Positions 1 through 11,375 of a stretch of DNA of 64,000 bases are shown piece after piece. The notes beneath the pieces are model-generated. The model had not been told where the DNA came from. It saw only the letters and a list, made by a program, of their open reading frames with translations, and did not search any database. Both the position numbers and the translations under genes were made by a program. The first letter of the stretch is position 1; every line of letters begins with the position of its first letter. The DNA comes from Periplaneta americana (Eukaryota; Arthropoda; Insecta; Blattodea; Blattidae). The stretch is taken from NCBI RefSeq assembly GCF_040183065.1, contig NC_091120.1, positions 190,857,627-190,921,626 on the forward strand. The letters are read 5' to 3'.

Positions 1-190
1 ACGAAAAAAAAAAAAAGGGAATGGATTTACTTGTTCGTAAAAGTACACGTTCTTAAAATTTGAAATTTCAACTTGAAGTTACAAATCACTTACACACAAT
101 TTTAATAAACAAACTACTGGGTGTTCATTTCAAAGTGTCATGACGTCACTGTTGTGAGCCAGCGATTTGAAGCGAGTTTCAGCTTTTATG

Positions 191-576
191 TCAGAGAAGT
201 TGCCTATTATTTAAGGCGTTCTTCAATCTGAACTTGAGAACGTGTACGGTATAACTTGAACGTCATAGCAACAGATGGCGGTCTGTACGGTCTGTGTGCT
301 ACCATAACCTCTTTCGAACTGTGTTTTGCGCGGGCAAGTCGTACCGCAACATTCCACAACACAAATCAAATGCTCCGTGTCCATGTTGACCGTCGAAGTT
401 ACTGTCAACAAATGCGTAAGTAATCGTCTTAACCCTCTCGCCATATCCCGACAGTAAGAAAAAAACTCACCTCAGCACGTGTTTCCAAACAGTTCACATT
501 CCTGCCACTACCGGCGTTACCGTACGTATCGGAACGTACTCTTCAGAATGAACGCCGTACTTGCTAGGCAACTTCT
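191..576. repeat. Imperfect inverted repeat
   Basis: An arm near 191-222 (AGAGAAGTTGCCTA, then AAGGCGTTC) recurs as its reverse complement near 542-572. The arms share about 14 plus 8 matched bases separated by mismatches. The interior has no recognisable coding sequence. It could be a decayed TIR element, but no target duplication is clear. The first 190 bases hold nothing I recognise beyond an A run. Confidence 0.35.
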
Positions 577-692
577 CTGGCACATAGGTAATACGCCTTT
601 GCGGAAGTGTAGGAAGATTGAATTCTCTAGGCTCATCGGCTAGCCACATGACGGCATACGGCGAGCCATGACACGCTTTGAACTGAACACGC

Positions 693-1085
693 AGTATTAG
701 GGAAAACACGGGAATTTTACTTGAAGCAAGTAAAGCGATAGGTTTGAAAGTAAATCCCGAAAAGACAAAGTATATGATTACATCTCGTGACCAGAATGTT
801 GTACGAAATGGAAATATAAAAATTGAAAATTTATCCTTTGAAGAGGTGGAAAAATTCAAATATCTAGGAGCAACAGTAACAAATATAAATGACACTCGAG
901 AAGAAATTAAACGCAGAATAAATATGGGAAATGCGTATTATTATTCCGTTGACGAGCATTTGTCATCCAGCCTGTTCTTAAAAAATCTTAAAGTTAGAAT
1001 TTATAAAACAATTTTATTACCGGTTGTTCTGTATGGTTGTCAAACTTCGACTCTTACTTAGAGAGAGTAACAGAGGTTAAAGGTT
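693..1085 (+). mobile_element. RTE-1 retrotransposon fragment, copy a
   Basis: This is part of an RTE-like non-LTR retrotransposon just downstream of the reverse-transcriptase active site. The open frame at 744-1061 reads [11 protein letters not shown], then [10 protein letters not shown], then the thumb-like [19 protein letters not shown]. The same protein appears in this window at 1510-1840, 25870-26354 and, on the minus strand, 44299-45405. The piece lacks the endonuclease, the catalytic YADD and the 3' end. It abuts copy b head to tail, so the region preceding LREEQRL is present twice within 1.2 kb. It is a dead remnant, not a host gene. The family name RTE rests on the C-terminal protein style and the short-repeat tail of its siblings. 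Confidence 0.8.
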
Positions 1086-2276
1086 TGATAAGATTTTCTT
1101 GTATTCGACAAATTTGGGAGAAAAATGCGAGTATAAGGGTACAGTACATAAGTTATTCATAGATTTCAAAAAGGCATATGATTCGGTTAAGAGAGAAGTT
1201 TTATATAATATTATTATTTAACTTGTTATTCCCAAGAATGTAGTTCGATTCATTAAAATGTGTCTCAGTGAAACGTACAGCAGAGTCCGTATAGGTCAGT
1301 TTCTGATACTTTTCCAGTTCACTGCGGGCTAAAGCAAGGCGATGCATTATCACCTTTACTTTTTAACTTCGCTCTGGAATATGCCATTAGGAAAGTTCAG
1401 GGTAACAGATACGGTTTAGAATTGATCGGTTTACATAAGCTTTTTGTCTATACGGATGACGTGATATGTTAGGAGAAAATCCACATACGATTAGGGAAAG
1501 CACGGAAATTTAACTTGAAGCAAGTAAAGCGATAGGTTTGGAAGTAAATCCCGAAAAGAGAAAGTATATGATTATGTCTCGTGACCAGAAGATTGAACGA
1601 AATGGAACTATAGAAATTGGAGATTTATCCTTCGAAGAGATAGAAAAATTCAAATATCTTGGAGCAACATAACAAATATAAATGATACTCGGGAGGAAAT
1701 TAAACGCAGAATAAATATGGGAAATGCCTGTTATGATTCGGTTGTGAAACTTTTTTCTCTAGCCTGCTCTCAAAAATCTGAAAGTCAGAATTTATAAAAA
1801 CAGTCATATTTCCGGTTGTTCTTTATGGTTGTGAAACTTGGACTCTCACTTTGAGAGAGGAACAGAGGTTAAGGGTGTTTGAGTATAAAGTTCTAGGAAA
1901 ATATTTGGGGCTAAAAGGGATGAAGTTACATGAGAATGGATAAAGTTACACAACGCAGAACTGCACGTATTGTATTCTTCACCTGACATAATTAGGAACA
2001 TTAAATCCAGACGTTTCAGATGGGTAGGGCGTGTAGCACGTATGGGCGAATCCAGAAATGCATATAGAGTGTTAGTTGGGGACCGGAAGGAAAAAGATCT
2101 TTGGGGAGGCCGAGACGTAGAAGAGAGGATAATATAAAAATGGATTTGAGGAAGGTGGGATGTGATTGTAGAGACTGTATTAATCTTGCTCAGGATAGGG
2201 ACCGATGGCGGGCTTATGTGAGGGCGGCAATGAATCTCCGGGTTACTTAAAAGACATTAGTAAGTAAGTAAGTATA
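1086..2276 (+). mobile_element. RTE-1 retrotransposon fragment, copy b
   Basis: A 5'-truncated, multiply frameshifted RTE-like copy. It preserves RT block FIDFKKAYDSVKREV near 1156, [14 protein letters not shown] near 1341, and an active-site box reading YTDD at 1449-1460 in place of YADD. It continues through [15 protein letters not shown] and a C-terminal tail ending at a stop near 2250. The element finishes in short TAAG repeats, the kind of microsatellite tail typical of RTE-clade elements. Several indels and stops break the frame, so no full protein can be made. Confidence 0.85.
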
Positions 2277-2956
2277 CAGCCTGCAACTAAAAGACCAAAT
2301 GGTCATGCTTGGGGCAGATTCCATTTACATAATATAATATCAGATATTACGTGATATAATTAAAATGTGATAGTAAAAATGCATAAGAAGAAAACACTAG
2401 TTGACAAAAGAAAATAACAAAAAATATGTAGGCATATAGGAAAAGGTAAAATAATGAACAGTTTCAATTTAAAGAATTAAAATGGGGTTCCAATAGAATG
2501 TGACTGTTTTCAGAGCACTGGCGTATAATATTTAATTATCTTACTGAAAATCATCGTTAACTACAAGAGATAGGCACCTGGCCTTGTCCTGTTGCAAGTT
2601 ATCTATTAAATTAATACTAGGGCATTCGAAAAGTAATGGCAACATAGTTACTGTTTCACACTAAATTTATTTAGGTTACTTTTGACACTACGTACTTCAA
2701 ATATAGTTTCCTGTCCGTTGAGCCGACACACAGGAGGTGTCTGATCTCGTATAAACTTTTATATTGCAAATGTTGAATTCGTCCCCTTCCCATAACTGCA
2801 GTTTTAATTATTTTAATAAACGCATTTTATAATACTGGTCCATAATATGAAGAATGAATCTGCCCAGATTTTGTGTTATATTTTGGTTAAAGTAAACGAG
2901 GTAACATATTTCGCCTCTTATGAAATGTTTGTATAGTTGTATACCATCTTTATACC
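2277..2956. other. No gene; two repeat scraps
   Basis: There is no plausible gene. AAAAGTAATGGCAACA at about 2634-2649 matches the inner part of the mariner terminal repeat seen at 49879, so it may be an isolated mariner end. Positions 2715-2800 (CCGTTGAGCCGACACA onward) match 4130-4215 closely, marking an unnamed interspersed repeat. Confidence 0.5.
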
Positions 2957-3462
2957 TTTATGCTCGACCATGCCGAAATGTAGTAATTATACACCTGGTA
3001 GCAGCCCTTTAATGTACCTCATTAAATTACACCTATTCATTAAAGTTCAGGTGTTCCACCAATCAGAAAATACCATTGTAGCAATATGAAAGCGCAAGTA
3101 TCGATTATTTTCGGATATGCAATCGAAAGACCTAGCGCGAGATTAGATTAATATTTAGCGTGAGATTAGATTAATAATTAGCGTTAATTGTAAATAATAT
3201 TCAAATAAATTCAATTTGTCATCTCGTTTTTCAATATCTAATTCAATTTCAAGTTATATCAATATTAATTTTTATTTTACTCTCTATATTATATCAAGGT
3301 CAATGTCGACATTTGTTTCTCGAAAAAAATCAATACTTTCGCGTCTGCGCACATCTCACAATTTACGAGGTATTGCGCTAGGTCAGTTCCGCTCCTCAGT
3401 CAGATAAGAATAACATGAATACTTATGAATAATTTCAAGTTAGAAATATGGTCGAGCATAAA
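2957..3462. mobile_element. Non-autonomous TIR element, about 506 bp
   Basis: A perfect 15-bp terminal inverted repeat, TTTATGCTCGACCAT at 2957-2971, is matched by its reverse complement at 3448-3462. The interior is AT-rich and has no transposase. I cannot fix a superfamily because the target duplication is ambiguous. Confidence 0.6.
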
Positions 3463-3480
3463 AAGTCGTATGAAACTTGA

Positions 3481-3544
3481 CTATAATGGTAATTAAGACG
3501 CTCGTTTCATAAACATACTCACGTCTTAATTACTACCATTATAG
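3481..3544. repeat. Long hairpin between two elements
   Basis: The left arm at 3481-3500 (CTATAATGGTAATTAAGACG) pairs with 3522-3544 across a 21-base loop. The only irregularity is a three-base insertion in the right arm. It lies between the TIR element ending at 3462 and the SINE target site at 3554. It may be a very small foldback element. Confidence 0.65.
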
Positions 3545-3566
3545 GCTCGTTGCATGATGTACTATT

Positions 3567-3817
3567 GTCCACATCTGTGGAGTAACGGTTAGCAAGTCTG
3601 GCCGTGAAACCAGGTGGCCCGTGTTCGATTCCCGATCGGGGCAAGTTACCTGGTTGAGGTTTTTTCTGGGGTTTTCCCTCAACCCAATATGAGCAAATGC
3701 TGGGTAACTTTCGGTGTTGGACCCCGGACTCATTTCACCGGCATTATCACCTTCGTCTCATTCAGACGCTAAATAACCTAAGCTGTTGATAAAACGTCGT
3801 AAAATAACTTACTAAAA
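3567..3817 (+). mobile_element. tRNA-derived SINE with 13-bp target duplication
   Basis: The head has an A-box-like segment (TGGAGTAACGGTTAGC) and a B-box (GTTCGATTCCC), the internal RNA polymerase III promoter pattern of tRNA-derived SINEs. The body contains CAAGTTACCTGGTTGAGG. The tail reads GACGCTAAATAACC, then AAACGTCGTAAAATAAC. It is bounded by a perfect duplication, ATGATGTACTATT, at 3554-3566 and 3818-3830. The tail motif is shared with the SINEs at 22031 and 43927. Confidence 0.88.
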
Positions 3818-4129
3818 ATGATGTACTATTATGCAACTTTATACAACGATTTTTATGAAGTTCAACAAGATTGAATTATAGTTTAGTTCAATATTATGAA
3901 CACAAAATTATGAAAAAGTTAAAATGTTTGGATAATCAACAGGTTTTGACAAAGAAATTTTAATTATTCTGAAGCAAAGACAGCGGATTAAGATGTGATT
4001 TAGCACTTTTTCCCCGACCAATTATAGCATATTTAAGTATTTATAGACTTAAATATTGCTAAATAAATTGTTCTTGAAATCCGTGGTGATATGAGGCACT
4101 TTATAATGTTTCTTATTGTTTTAATTTTC

Positions 4130-4360
4130 CCGTTGAGCCGACACAGAGGAGGTGCCTGATCTCGTATAAACTTTTATATTGTAAATTTTGAATTCGTCCC
4201 CTTCTCATAACCACAATTTTCAGAGGGCTTCTCATATCTGTATGAGTTAATGCATGATTGATGGGGAGGTTAGGTGCCAGGGGACCGAAGTTGTGAGAGC
4301 CCCTCCCTAGCAAGTGTGTTAAGAGGTATGATTGCCCCTCCTCCTCCACAGCTCACCTCA
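4130..4360. repeat. Unnamed interspersed repeat, second copy
   Basis: This shares about 80 bases with 2715-2800, including GATCTCGTATAAACTTTTAT, and extends further right to a CACCT-rich run. No coding potential is recognised. The stretches 3831-4129 and 4361-4614 show no features I can support. Confidence 0.5.
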
Positions 4361-4614
4361 CCTCACCTCACTCAACTTCCTATGCTACTAGTTGAGATGA
4401 AAATTTAGTCAAACCCATTTAGATGGAATCGAGCTAACAAAATGATTATTAATTAATGAAATCCTGGAGTGCGAGCGTCTGTCTGAGTGCTGGCTGTGAG
4501 GACAAGAAGGGCGTGCGTCGCTACCCTAGCAACTCACATTTTTGTGGAGTAACTTAGCTTTTGGTAGAGTCATGTCTTTTGTAAAGTCTTAAAGCACTCT
4601 ACGTTTTGAAGACT

Positions 4615-5800
4615 GGAGAATGAAAGAAGGAAGATTATGAGAGAAGGAATGGGATAAAAGGAGAAAGAGGAAGGTGAAAGGAGGAAGTGGTAGGTGAAAG
4701 TAGGAAGTGGAAGGTGAAAGGAGGAAGAGGAAGATGAAAGGAGGAAGAGAGGGGTAAAGGAGGAAAATGAAGATCAAAGGAAGAGGAACGCCAAAGGATG
4801 AAAAGGAAAGCGAAAGGATGAAGACGTAGTTGAAAGGATTAAGATGAAGATGGAAGGAAGAAGACAGCGAAAAGATGAAGAGGAAAGCAAACGGATGATG
4901 AGAAAGGCAAAAGAATAGAGGGGAAGATAAAAGGAGGAAGAGAAATGTGAAAAGAGGAAGATGGAGATGAAAGAAAGGGGAAAGCGAAAGGATGAAGAGG
5001 AGAGTGAACGAATAAAGATAAAGATGAAAGGATGAAGAGCAAGGTGAAAGAAAGAAGAGGAAGTTGAAAGGAAGAAGAGGAAGATGAAAGGAGGAGAATG
5101 GTGAAAGGAGGAAGTGGAATGTGAAAGGAGGAAGTGGAAGGTGAAAGGGGGAAGTGGAAGGTGAAAGGAGGAGGAGGATGGTGAAAGGAGGAAGTGGAAT
5201 GTGAAAGGAGGAAGTGGAAGGTGAAAGGAGGAAGTGGAAGGTGAAAGGATGAGTATGGTGAAAGGAGGAAGTGGAAGGTGAAATGAGGAAGTGGAAGGTG
5301 AAAGGAGGAAGAGGAAGATGAAAGGAGGAAGAGGAAGATGAAAGGAGTAGGATGGTGAAAGGAGGAAGTGGAATGTGAAAGGAGGAAGTGGAAGGTGAAA
5401 AGAGGAAGAGGAATGTGAAAGGAGGAAGAGAGAGGGGTAAAGTAGGAAAATGAAGATTAAAGGAAGGGGAAAGCTAAAAAATGAAAAGGAAAGCAGAAGG
5501 ATGTAGAGGAAGGTGAAAGTAGGAAGACGAAGTTGAAGGGATTAAGATGAAGATGGAAGGAAGAAGAAAGCGGAAAGATGAGGAGGAAAACAAAAGGATA
5601 ATGAGAAAGGTGAAAGAATGGAGACGAAGATGAAAGGGGGGAGAGAAATGTGAAAAGAGGAAGATGAAAGAGGGAAGAGAAAGGTAGAGAAGAAAGAAAG
5701 AGGAAAGCGAAAGGATGAAGAGGAGAGTGAAAGAATAAAGATAAAGATGAAAGGATGAAGAGCAAGGTGAAAGGAGAAAGAGGAAGTTGAAAGGAAGATG
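4615..5800. repeat. Polypurine minisatellite
   Basis: About 1.2 kb are almost entirely A and G on the plus strand. The array is built from a degenerate unit of about 20 bases, GTGAAAGGAGGAAGTGGAAG, with variants such as GAAAGGAGGAAGAGGAAGAT. Larger blocks repeat too: the segment near 4755-5050 resembles 5450-5770. Minus-strand reading frames here encode only low-complexity Leu/Ser/Phe/Pro strings and are not genes. Confidence 0.92.
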
Positions 5801-6040
5801 ATAGATTTATTTGATATTAGTTCACGAAAGTATAAACTTAATAATTTAAAATTGATCTATATACAAAAAGTAGTTATACATAATAAGTATACAACTTCCT
5901 AAACTATTTAATCTATCGCAAACCTCAGTAATTTATTGGTTCAAACTTGCATTTACGTCTGGTTTTAATGCATGTTTAAACCAATCGTGGTAACCATTAA
6001 AACTTTAAAACTTATTTATCTGCTCGAAAAGAATTTGAAG
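5801..6040. other. AT-rich insert inside the polypurine array
   Basis: About 240 bases of ordinary AT-rich sequence interrupt the purine repeat, which resumes on the far side. This looks like an insertion, but I cannot see a clean terminal repeat or target duplication. Confidence 0.45.
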
Positions 6041-6450
6041 AGAAAAGTGAAAGGATGATGAGGAAGGCGAAAGAATGAAGACGAAGGTAAAAGGAGGAAG
6101 AGGAAGGTGAAAGGATGGTGAAAGGGGAAGATGAAGATGAAAGTAAGGGGAAAACAAAAGGATGAAGTTTAAGGTGAAAGGAGAGATAGGATGATGGAAG
6201 GAGGGGGAGGAGTGTGGAATGAGGGGAAAGCGAAAGGAGATGGAGGAAGAGGAAAGGAGATAGAAGAATGCTAAAGGAGAGGGAGGAAGGCGAAAGGAGA
6301 GAAAAGGAGGAAGGCGAAAAGAGGGAGAGAAGGTGACAGGGGAAGATGTAAGGAGAAAGAGGGATATGAAAGAAGATGGAGAAAGGAGACAGGAAAATAT
6401 GTGGATGGAGGGAAATGAAAAAGATGAAAGAAAGATTATGAATGAAGATT
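6041..6450. repeat. Polypurine minisatellite, continued
   Basis: The degenerate GAAAGGAGGAAG-type repeat continues with more GGGAGAAAG variants. The open frame at 6333-6542 is a low-complexity Lys/Glu/Arg/Met-rich product of the array. Positions 6451-6780 hold about 330 bases of non-repetitive sequence with no recognised gene. Confidence 0.88.
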
Positions 6451-6779
6451 ATTCACTCGCATCCGTCGCGATGAGTGAACTCAGTTTTTGCGGAACTGTT
6501 GTGCGGATCATAACAATTTTTGTAAAAAAAAACAACAAATAACCGCAATTTCTCTTTGTGATTAGTTTCATATAGTTCCAAAGGTTAGCTGTATTAGCTT
6601 AATTGTTTACGTTCTGTTTGACTTACTAGTTGTACTGCACTCTTCTGTATAAATATGGTGCTGTTAAACGCCTGCTAGAAAAGTACTTGGCAATCTGCTA
6701 AACAGAGTTGCAAGAGAAGTTGCCTAGAGATCACGGGGACTTGTGTTTCATATTTTGGTACAGCATTATTTCCGCCATT

Positions 6780-7770
6780 AAACTCTTCATCGTTTTCATT
6801 CTTACCATTCTCTCCTGTTTCTGCTTTCATAATTGTTTTCACTTTCTTCTTGCTTTCGTCAAATTTAATCTTTAATTCTCAATATTATTCTTTCTTCTTT
6901 TGCCATTTTCCTTCTCTCTCTCTCCATTTTTCTCTCACTTTCCCTACCTGATTTTACTCTTTCTTCCTCTCATCAGTATCTAATTTTTGTCCTTCTTTCA
7001 TCTTCATTTTCTTATTTTATTTTATCTCTCAGTTTATTCTCTCTTTCCTACTCTCGTCTTTTTCTCATTTTCTTTTGCTTTTCTCTCCATTTTCTCCTTT
7101 TTTTCTCGTCTTCATTTTCTCAGTTTATTTTCTGTTTCTCTCAACTTCCTTCTTTCAATTCATTCTTTCTCTCATCTTCAGTTTCTCATTTTCTTTCTGC
7201 TCTCATGTTCCTTCTATCATTTTTTTCTTCGTTTCTTTCAACCTAATTTTCTTTCTTTTTTTCAATTTATTTTAATGTCATATTTTTCATTTTCTTTCTT
7301 CTCATTTTATTCCTTCTTTTTCTCATCTTCGTGTTCTTAATTTCTTCCTACTCTGGTCTTCCTTCTTATCAATTCTTTCTTTCTTCTTTCTTTCTTTCTT
7401 TCTTTCATCTTCATTTTTTAATGTTCTTTCTTTCACCTTCTTTCATTTCATTATTTCTTTCTCTCATCTTCATTTTATTTTCTTTCTCACCTTTCTCCTC
7501 CCAATTTATTCTTCTTTACTTCTCTCACCTTTATTTTCTCATTTTCCTTTTCTCAGTTTATCCTTTCTATTATAAGTTATTTTTCATTTGCTCATTTCCT
7601 GTTTTCTCTCATATTATTCTTTCTTTTCTCATCTTCATTTTCTTAACTTCTTTCTACTCTTACCGTCCTTCTCCCAATTTATTATTTCTTTCTCTCACTC
7701 ATCTTCATTTTTTCATTTTCTTTCGTCTCTCGTTTTTATTCCTTTCTCTCATCTTCATATCCGCTGACTC
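6780..7770. repeat. Polypyrimidine minisatellite
   Basis: About 1 kb is strongly C+T on the plus strand, built from CATCTTCATTTTCTCA and TTCTTTCT variants. It is opposite in strand bias to the purine array 330 bases upstream. Its reverse complement (GAAAATGAAGATG-like) resembles units in that array. The long frames here encode Phe/Ser/Leu repeats and are not genes. Confidence 0.9.
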
Positions 7771-7859
7771 TCTTAGCATTCATACAGTTACTGCTGCTGA
7801 ATGCTTCCACTTTTGGATAACTTTCTTTTCCGAAAAGAATATGCCATGTTTGCTCTAAT

Positions 7860-8750
7860 TGCATAGTGTAGAAAAGTATTTCGCTATAATATAAAATTCT
7901 TCAATTGCTGCGTTTTTATTTCGTAGCCAACAGACGTTTTCTTCGTAAACTTCATAAACATGATATAGAGTATAACCAATTTTCTCAAAAAATGTACTCC
8001 GAAGCTTCATTGTCTGCGATAGGTCTCAAAGAAACTGGCTGGAATCGAACCTGCGTTCCTTTCGTGAACAGAAGTCACCTGCCTGAGGAAGAGAGCATGC
8101 AAGTTTCAACATGACAAGTGTTTGAGCCATTACATTCTGTTCGCGGTGGTATAAGCTGCATTTAACAGCGTTCACTCCGAGGTCCGTCCCACTCCACTGA
8201 TCCCACTTGACCTTCCCTGTGGAGTGATCTGAAATCCGCAGTTTACGCGACACTCATCGACAGCTTCGAAATGCTGCGCTGACGCTGGGGACAAGAATGC
8301 CACATATTCAAACAATTTGCGAGGAATTTTTAACGCGTCAAGCTGTACAAATATCACTGGACTATTTAAAGCACTTTCATTGTTATTTAGCTCTGTAATT
8401 TACGCGTAAACAAGAGACTGTGATTTCAAAACAAACAGATTTTGGCCATACCCTTTTAGTCTTAAATGTCTCCGTGCTTCAGTTCGCATAGAAGAGGACT
8501 TCTGATATAGGAAATAGAAGCTGAATATCTGCGCTTGATTTTGAAATTTATTTTTCCATTGTATCAAGTAGGCTTGTAGAAAGAGAAGGTGATTTTGGAT
8601 ATATTTTTTTCACCGTATGAGCTAAGCCTGTAAAAAGAGAAAGTATAACAATATTTTAACATTGAATTCAAGATTTTAGCACAAATACAAATCTTAAGCA
8701 TCCACGACACTGAAGAAAATACCTGTACTCTTCGGTATGAGTGCATATCA
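7860..8750. other. No gene; possible decayed tRNA-like SINE at 8037-8130
   Basis: On the minus strand, GGTTCGATTCC near 8042-8056 is a perfect B-box, with TGGCTCAAACAC upstream as a possible A-box. The A-to-B spacing is longer than usual, so this is weak. The rest, including a GC-richer patch at 8160-8350, has nothing I recognise. Confidence 0.35.
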
Positions 8751-9007
8751 ATTTCTGGACGAATTTAGTATCTAAAAGTCAATTTATCACAGAATAATTT
8801 ATGTGCATGAAATATAATAATTTTAGTACTAGTCTGTGTACAGCGATTTTTACTAAACTATTGGACGAATTTTGGTGATACTCAATATCTACGAGTCAAT
8901 TTATCACATAATTATTTACCTACATGAAATATAATTTGGTACTAGTCTATTTGCGTACAGAGATTTCTAGTAAAGTGTTGGACGAATTTTGTTCATATTC
9001 AGTATCT

Positions 9008-9318
9008 GTAGCCAATGAAGGACCATGACCTACCAGCCGGCTGCCGAAGCAGAGGTGGACGATCATCCAACCAGAATGGAGGTATCGTGTGGTTAGCACA
9101 ATGATTACCCCAGCCGTTATGGCTGGCTTTCATAACTGGATTTCGCTACCTATAGTAGCTCCCCCAAGTGCATCGCGATGTTGGATGAGCACCGGTCCCA
9201 TACACTGGCCGAAATTTCATGAGAAATTTTGTTCCCCCAGGTGAACACGAACCAGCGCGCATTCCGTAACGCGAGTGCCAGACACGATGCCTTAGACCAC
9301 GACGCCACGGCGCGGGAC
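9008..9318 (-). mobile_element. tRNA-derived SINE inside the satellite, copy 1
   Basis: Read on the minus strand it begins GGTCCCGCGCCGTGGCGTCG, contains an A-box-like GTGGCGTCGTGGTC and a B-box-like GGTTCGTGTTC. It is flanked by CATATTCAGTATCT at 8994-9007 and 9319-9332, which is both satellite sequence and target duplication. It is about 311 bp and closely related to 10249-10558. Confidence 0.85.
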
Positions 9319-10248
9319 CATATTCAGTATCTACGAGTCAACTTATCAGGTAATGACGTACATGAAATATAATAATTTTAGTACTAGTCTGTGTACAGCG
9401 ATTTCTACCAAACTATCGGACGGATTTTGTTCATATTCAGTATCTACAAGTCAATTTATCAGGGAATGATGTACATGAAATATAATAATTTTAGTACCAG
9501 ACTCTGTACAGCGATTTCTACTAAACTATTGGACGGATTTTGTTCATATCCAGTATCTACGAGTCAATTTATCAGGGAATGATGTACATGAAATATAATA
9601 ATTTTAGTACTAGTCTGTGTACAGCGATTTCTATTAAACTATTGAACGGATTTTGTTCATATCCAGTATCTACGAGTCAATTTATCAGGGAATGATGTAC
9701 ATGAAATATAATAATTTTAGTACTAGCCTGTGTACAGCGATTTCTATTAAACTATTGAACGGATTTTGTTCATATCCAGTATCTACGAGTCAATTTATCA
9801 GGGAATGATGTACATGAAATATAATAATTTTAGTACTAGTCTGTGTACAGCGATTTATATTAAACTATTGAACGGATTTTGTTCATATTCAGTATCTCCG
9901 AGTCAATTTATCAGGGAATGATGTACATGAAATATAATAATTTTAGTACTAGTCTGTCTGTGTACAGCGATTTCTATTAAACTATTGAACAGATTTTGTT
10001 CATATTCAGTATCTCCGAGTCGATTTATCAGGGAATGATGTACATGAAATATAATAATTTTAGTACTAGTCTGTCTGTGTACAGAGATTTCTATTAAACT
10101 ATTGAACGGATTTTGTTCATATTCAGTATCTCCGAATCAATTTATCACAGAATTATTTACCTACATGAAATATAATTAGGTACTAGTCTGTCTGCGTACA
10201 GAACTTTCTAGTAAACTGTTGGACGAATTTTGTTCATATTCAGTATCT

Positions 10249-10558
10249 ATAGCTCATGAAGGTCCATGACCGACCAGTTTGTTGCCGAAGCAGAGGTGAA
10301 CGATCATCGAACCAGAATGAAAGTATCGTGTGGTTAGCACGATGATTTCTCCGCCGTTATAGTTGGCTTTCGTAACCGGATTTCGCTACCTATCGTAGCT
10401 CCCCAAGTGCTTCGCGATGCTGGGTAGGCACCGGTCCCATACACTGGCCGAAATTTCAAGAGAAAATTTCTTCCCCCAGGAGGACTCGAACCAGCGCGCA
10501 TTCCGTTAACGCGAGTCCTAGACAGGATGCAGGAGACCACGACGCCATGACGCGGGAC
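10249..10558 (-). mobile_element. tRNA-derived SINE inside the satellite, copy 2
   Basis: Same family, orientation and insertion point within the satellite unit as 9008-9318. Flanks are CATATTCAGTATCT at 10235-10248 and CATATTCAGTGTCT at 10559-10572. Its B-box, GGTTCGAGTCC on the minus strand, is closer to consensus than in copy 1. Confidence 0.85.
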
Positions 10559-11375
10559 CATATTCAGTGTCTACGAGTCAACGTATCAGGTAATGATGTA
10601 CATGAAACATAATACAAGTAATTTTAGTACTAGTCTGTCTGTATATAGCGATTTCTACTAAACTATTGAACGGATTTTGATCATATTCAGTATCTACGAG
10701 TCAATTTACCAGGGAATGATGTACATGAAATATAATAATTTGGTACTGGTCTGTCTGCGTACAGAGATTTCTAGTAAACTATTGATCAATTTCGTTCATA
10801 TTCAGTATCTACGAGTCAATTTATCAGGGAATGATGTACATGAAATATAATAACTTTATAACTAGTCTGTCTGTGTACAGCGATTTCTTCGAAACTATTT
10901 GATAGATTTTCTTCATACCCGGTATATACGAGTCAGTTTCTTCGGGGGAATGATGTACATGAAAATATAATAATTTTATAACTACCCTAGTCTGTCTGTG
11001 TACAGCAATTTCTACTAATATATTGGACAGATTTTATACATATTGAGTGTCATATCTCCAGAGTTCTATGTTTCGGATAAATTAATTGCTGTATTACAAA
11101 AATATTTTTTGTTTTCATTACAAATATTCAGAGTCTAAACTGCCTCGAGACTAAGCGAGTTGGTCACTATCCTTAGAGAAGGAAGAAATTAATTGTTCTT
11201 TGATAGTGGTAGGATTAAGAGTCATTTTCATAAAGAAAAGCACTGGACGTGAATAAACCAATGCAAAATGTGTAGAGTTAAGCACTTGGTTCACTTTGGA
11301 ATGCTTATTTTCAGAAATAGGATAATAATGTAGTCTATAATAAATGTCTACATTATACACATAACTATTTTAGTA

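Larger units (their letters stand above)
8752..11045. repeat. 113-bp satellite array interrupted by two SINEs
   Basis: A unit containing CAGTATCTACGAGTCAATTT, then GTACATGAAATATAATAA, then AGTCTGTGTACAGCGATTTC repeats about 15 times. The spacing between equivalent bases at 9464, 9577, 9690, 9803 and 9916 is exactly 113. It becomes 117 where CTGT is duplicated. Outer units are more diverged than central ones, as expected of unequal exchange. The only reading frames are incidental. Confidence 0.95.

Noticed and set aside
223..895. Minus-strand frames of 73 and 133 codons
   Set aside because: They resemble no known family; the second overlaps the sense RTE-1 fragment and looks like a shadow.
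4589..7858. Long frames on both strands in the purine and pyrimidine tracts
   Set aside because: Low-complexity translation of simple repeats; there is no domain and no start or splice context.
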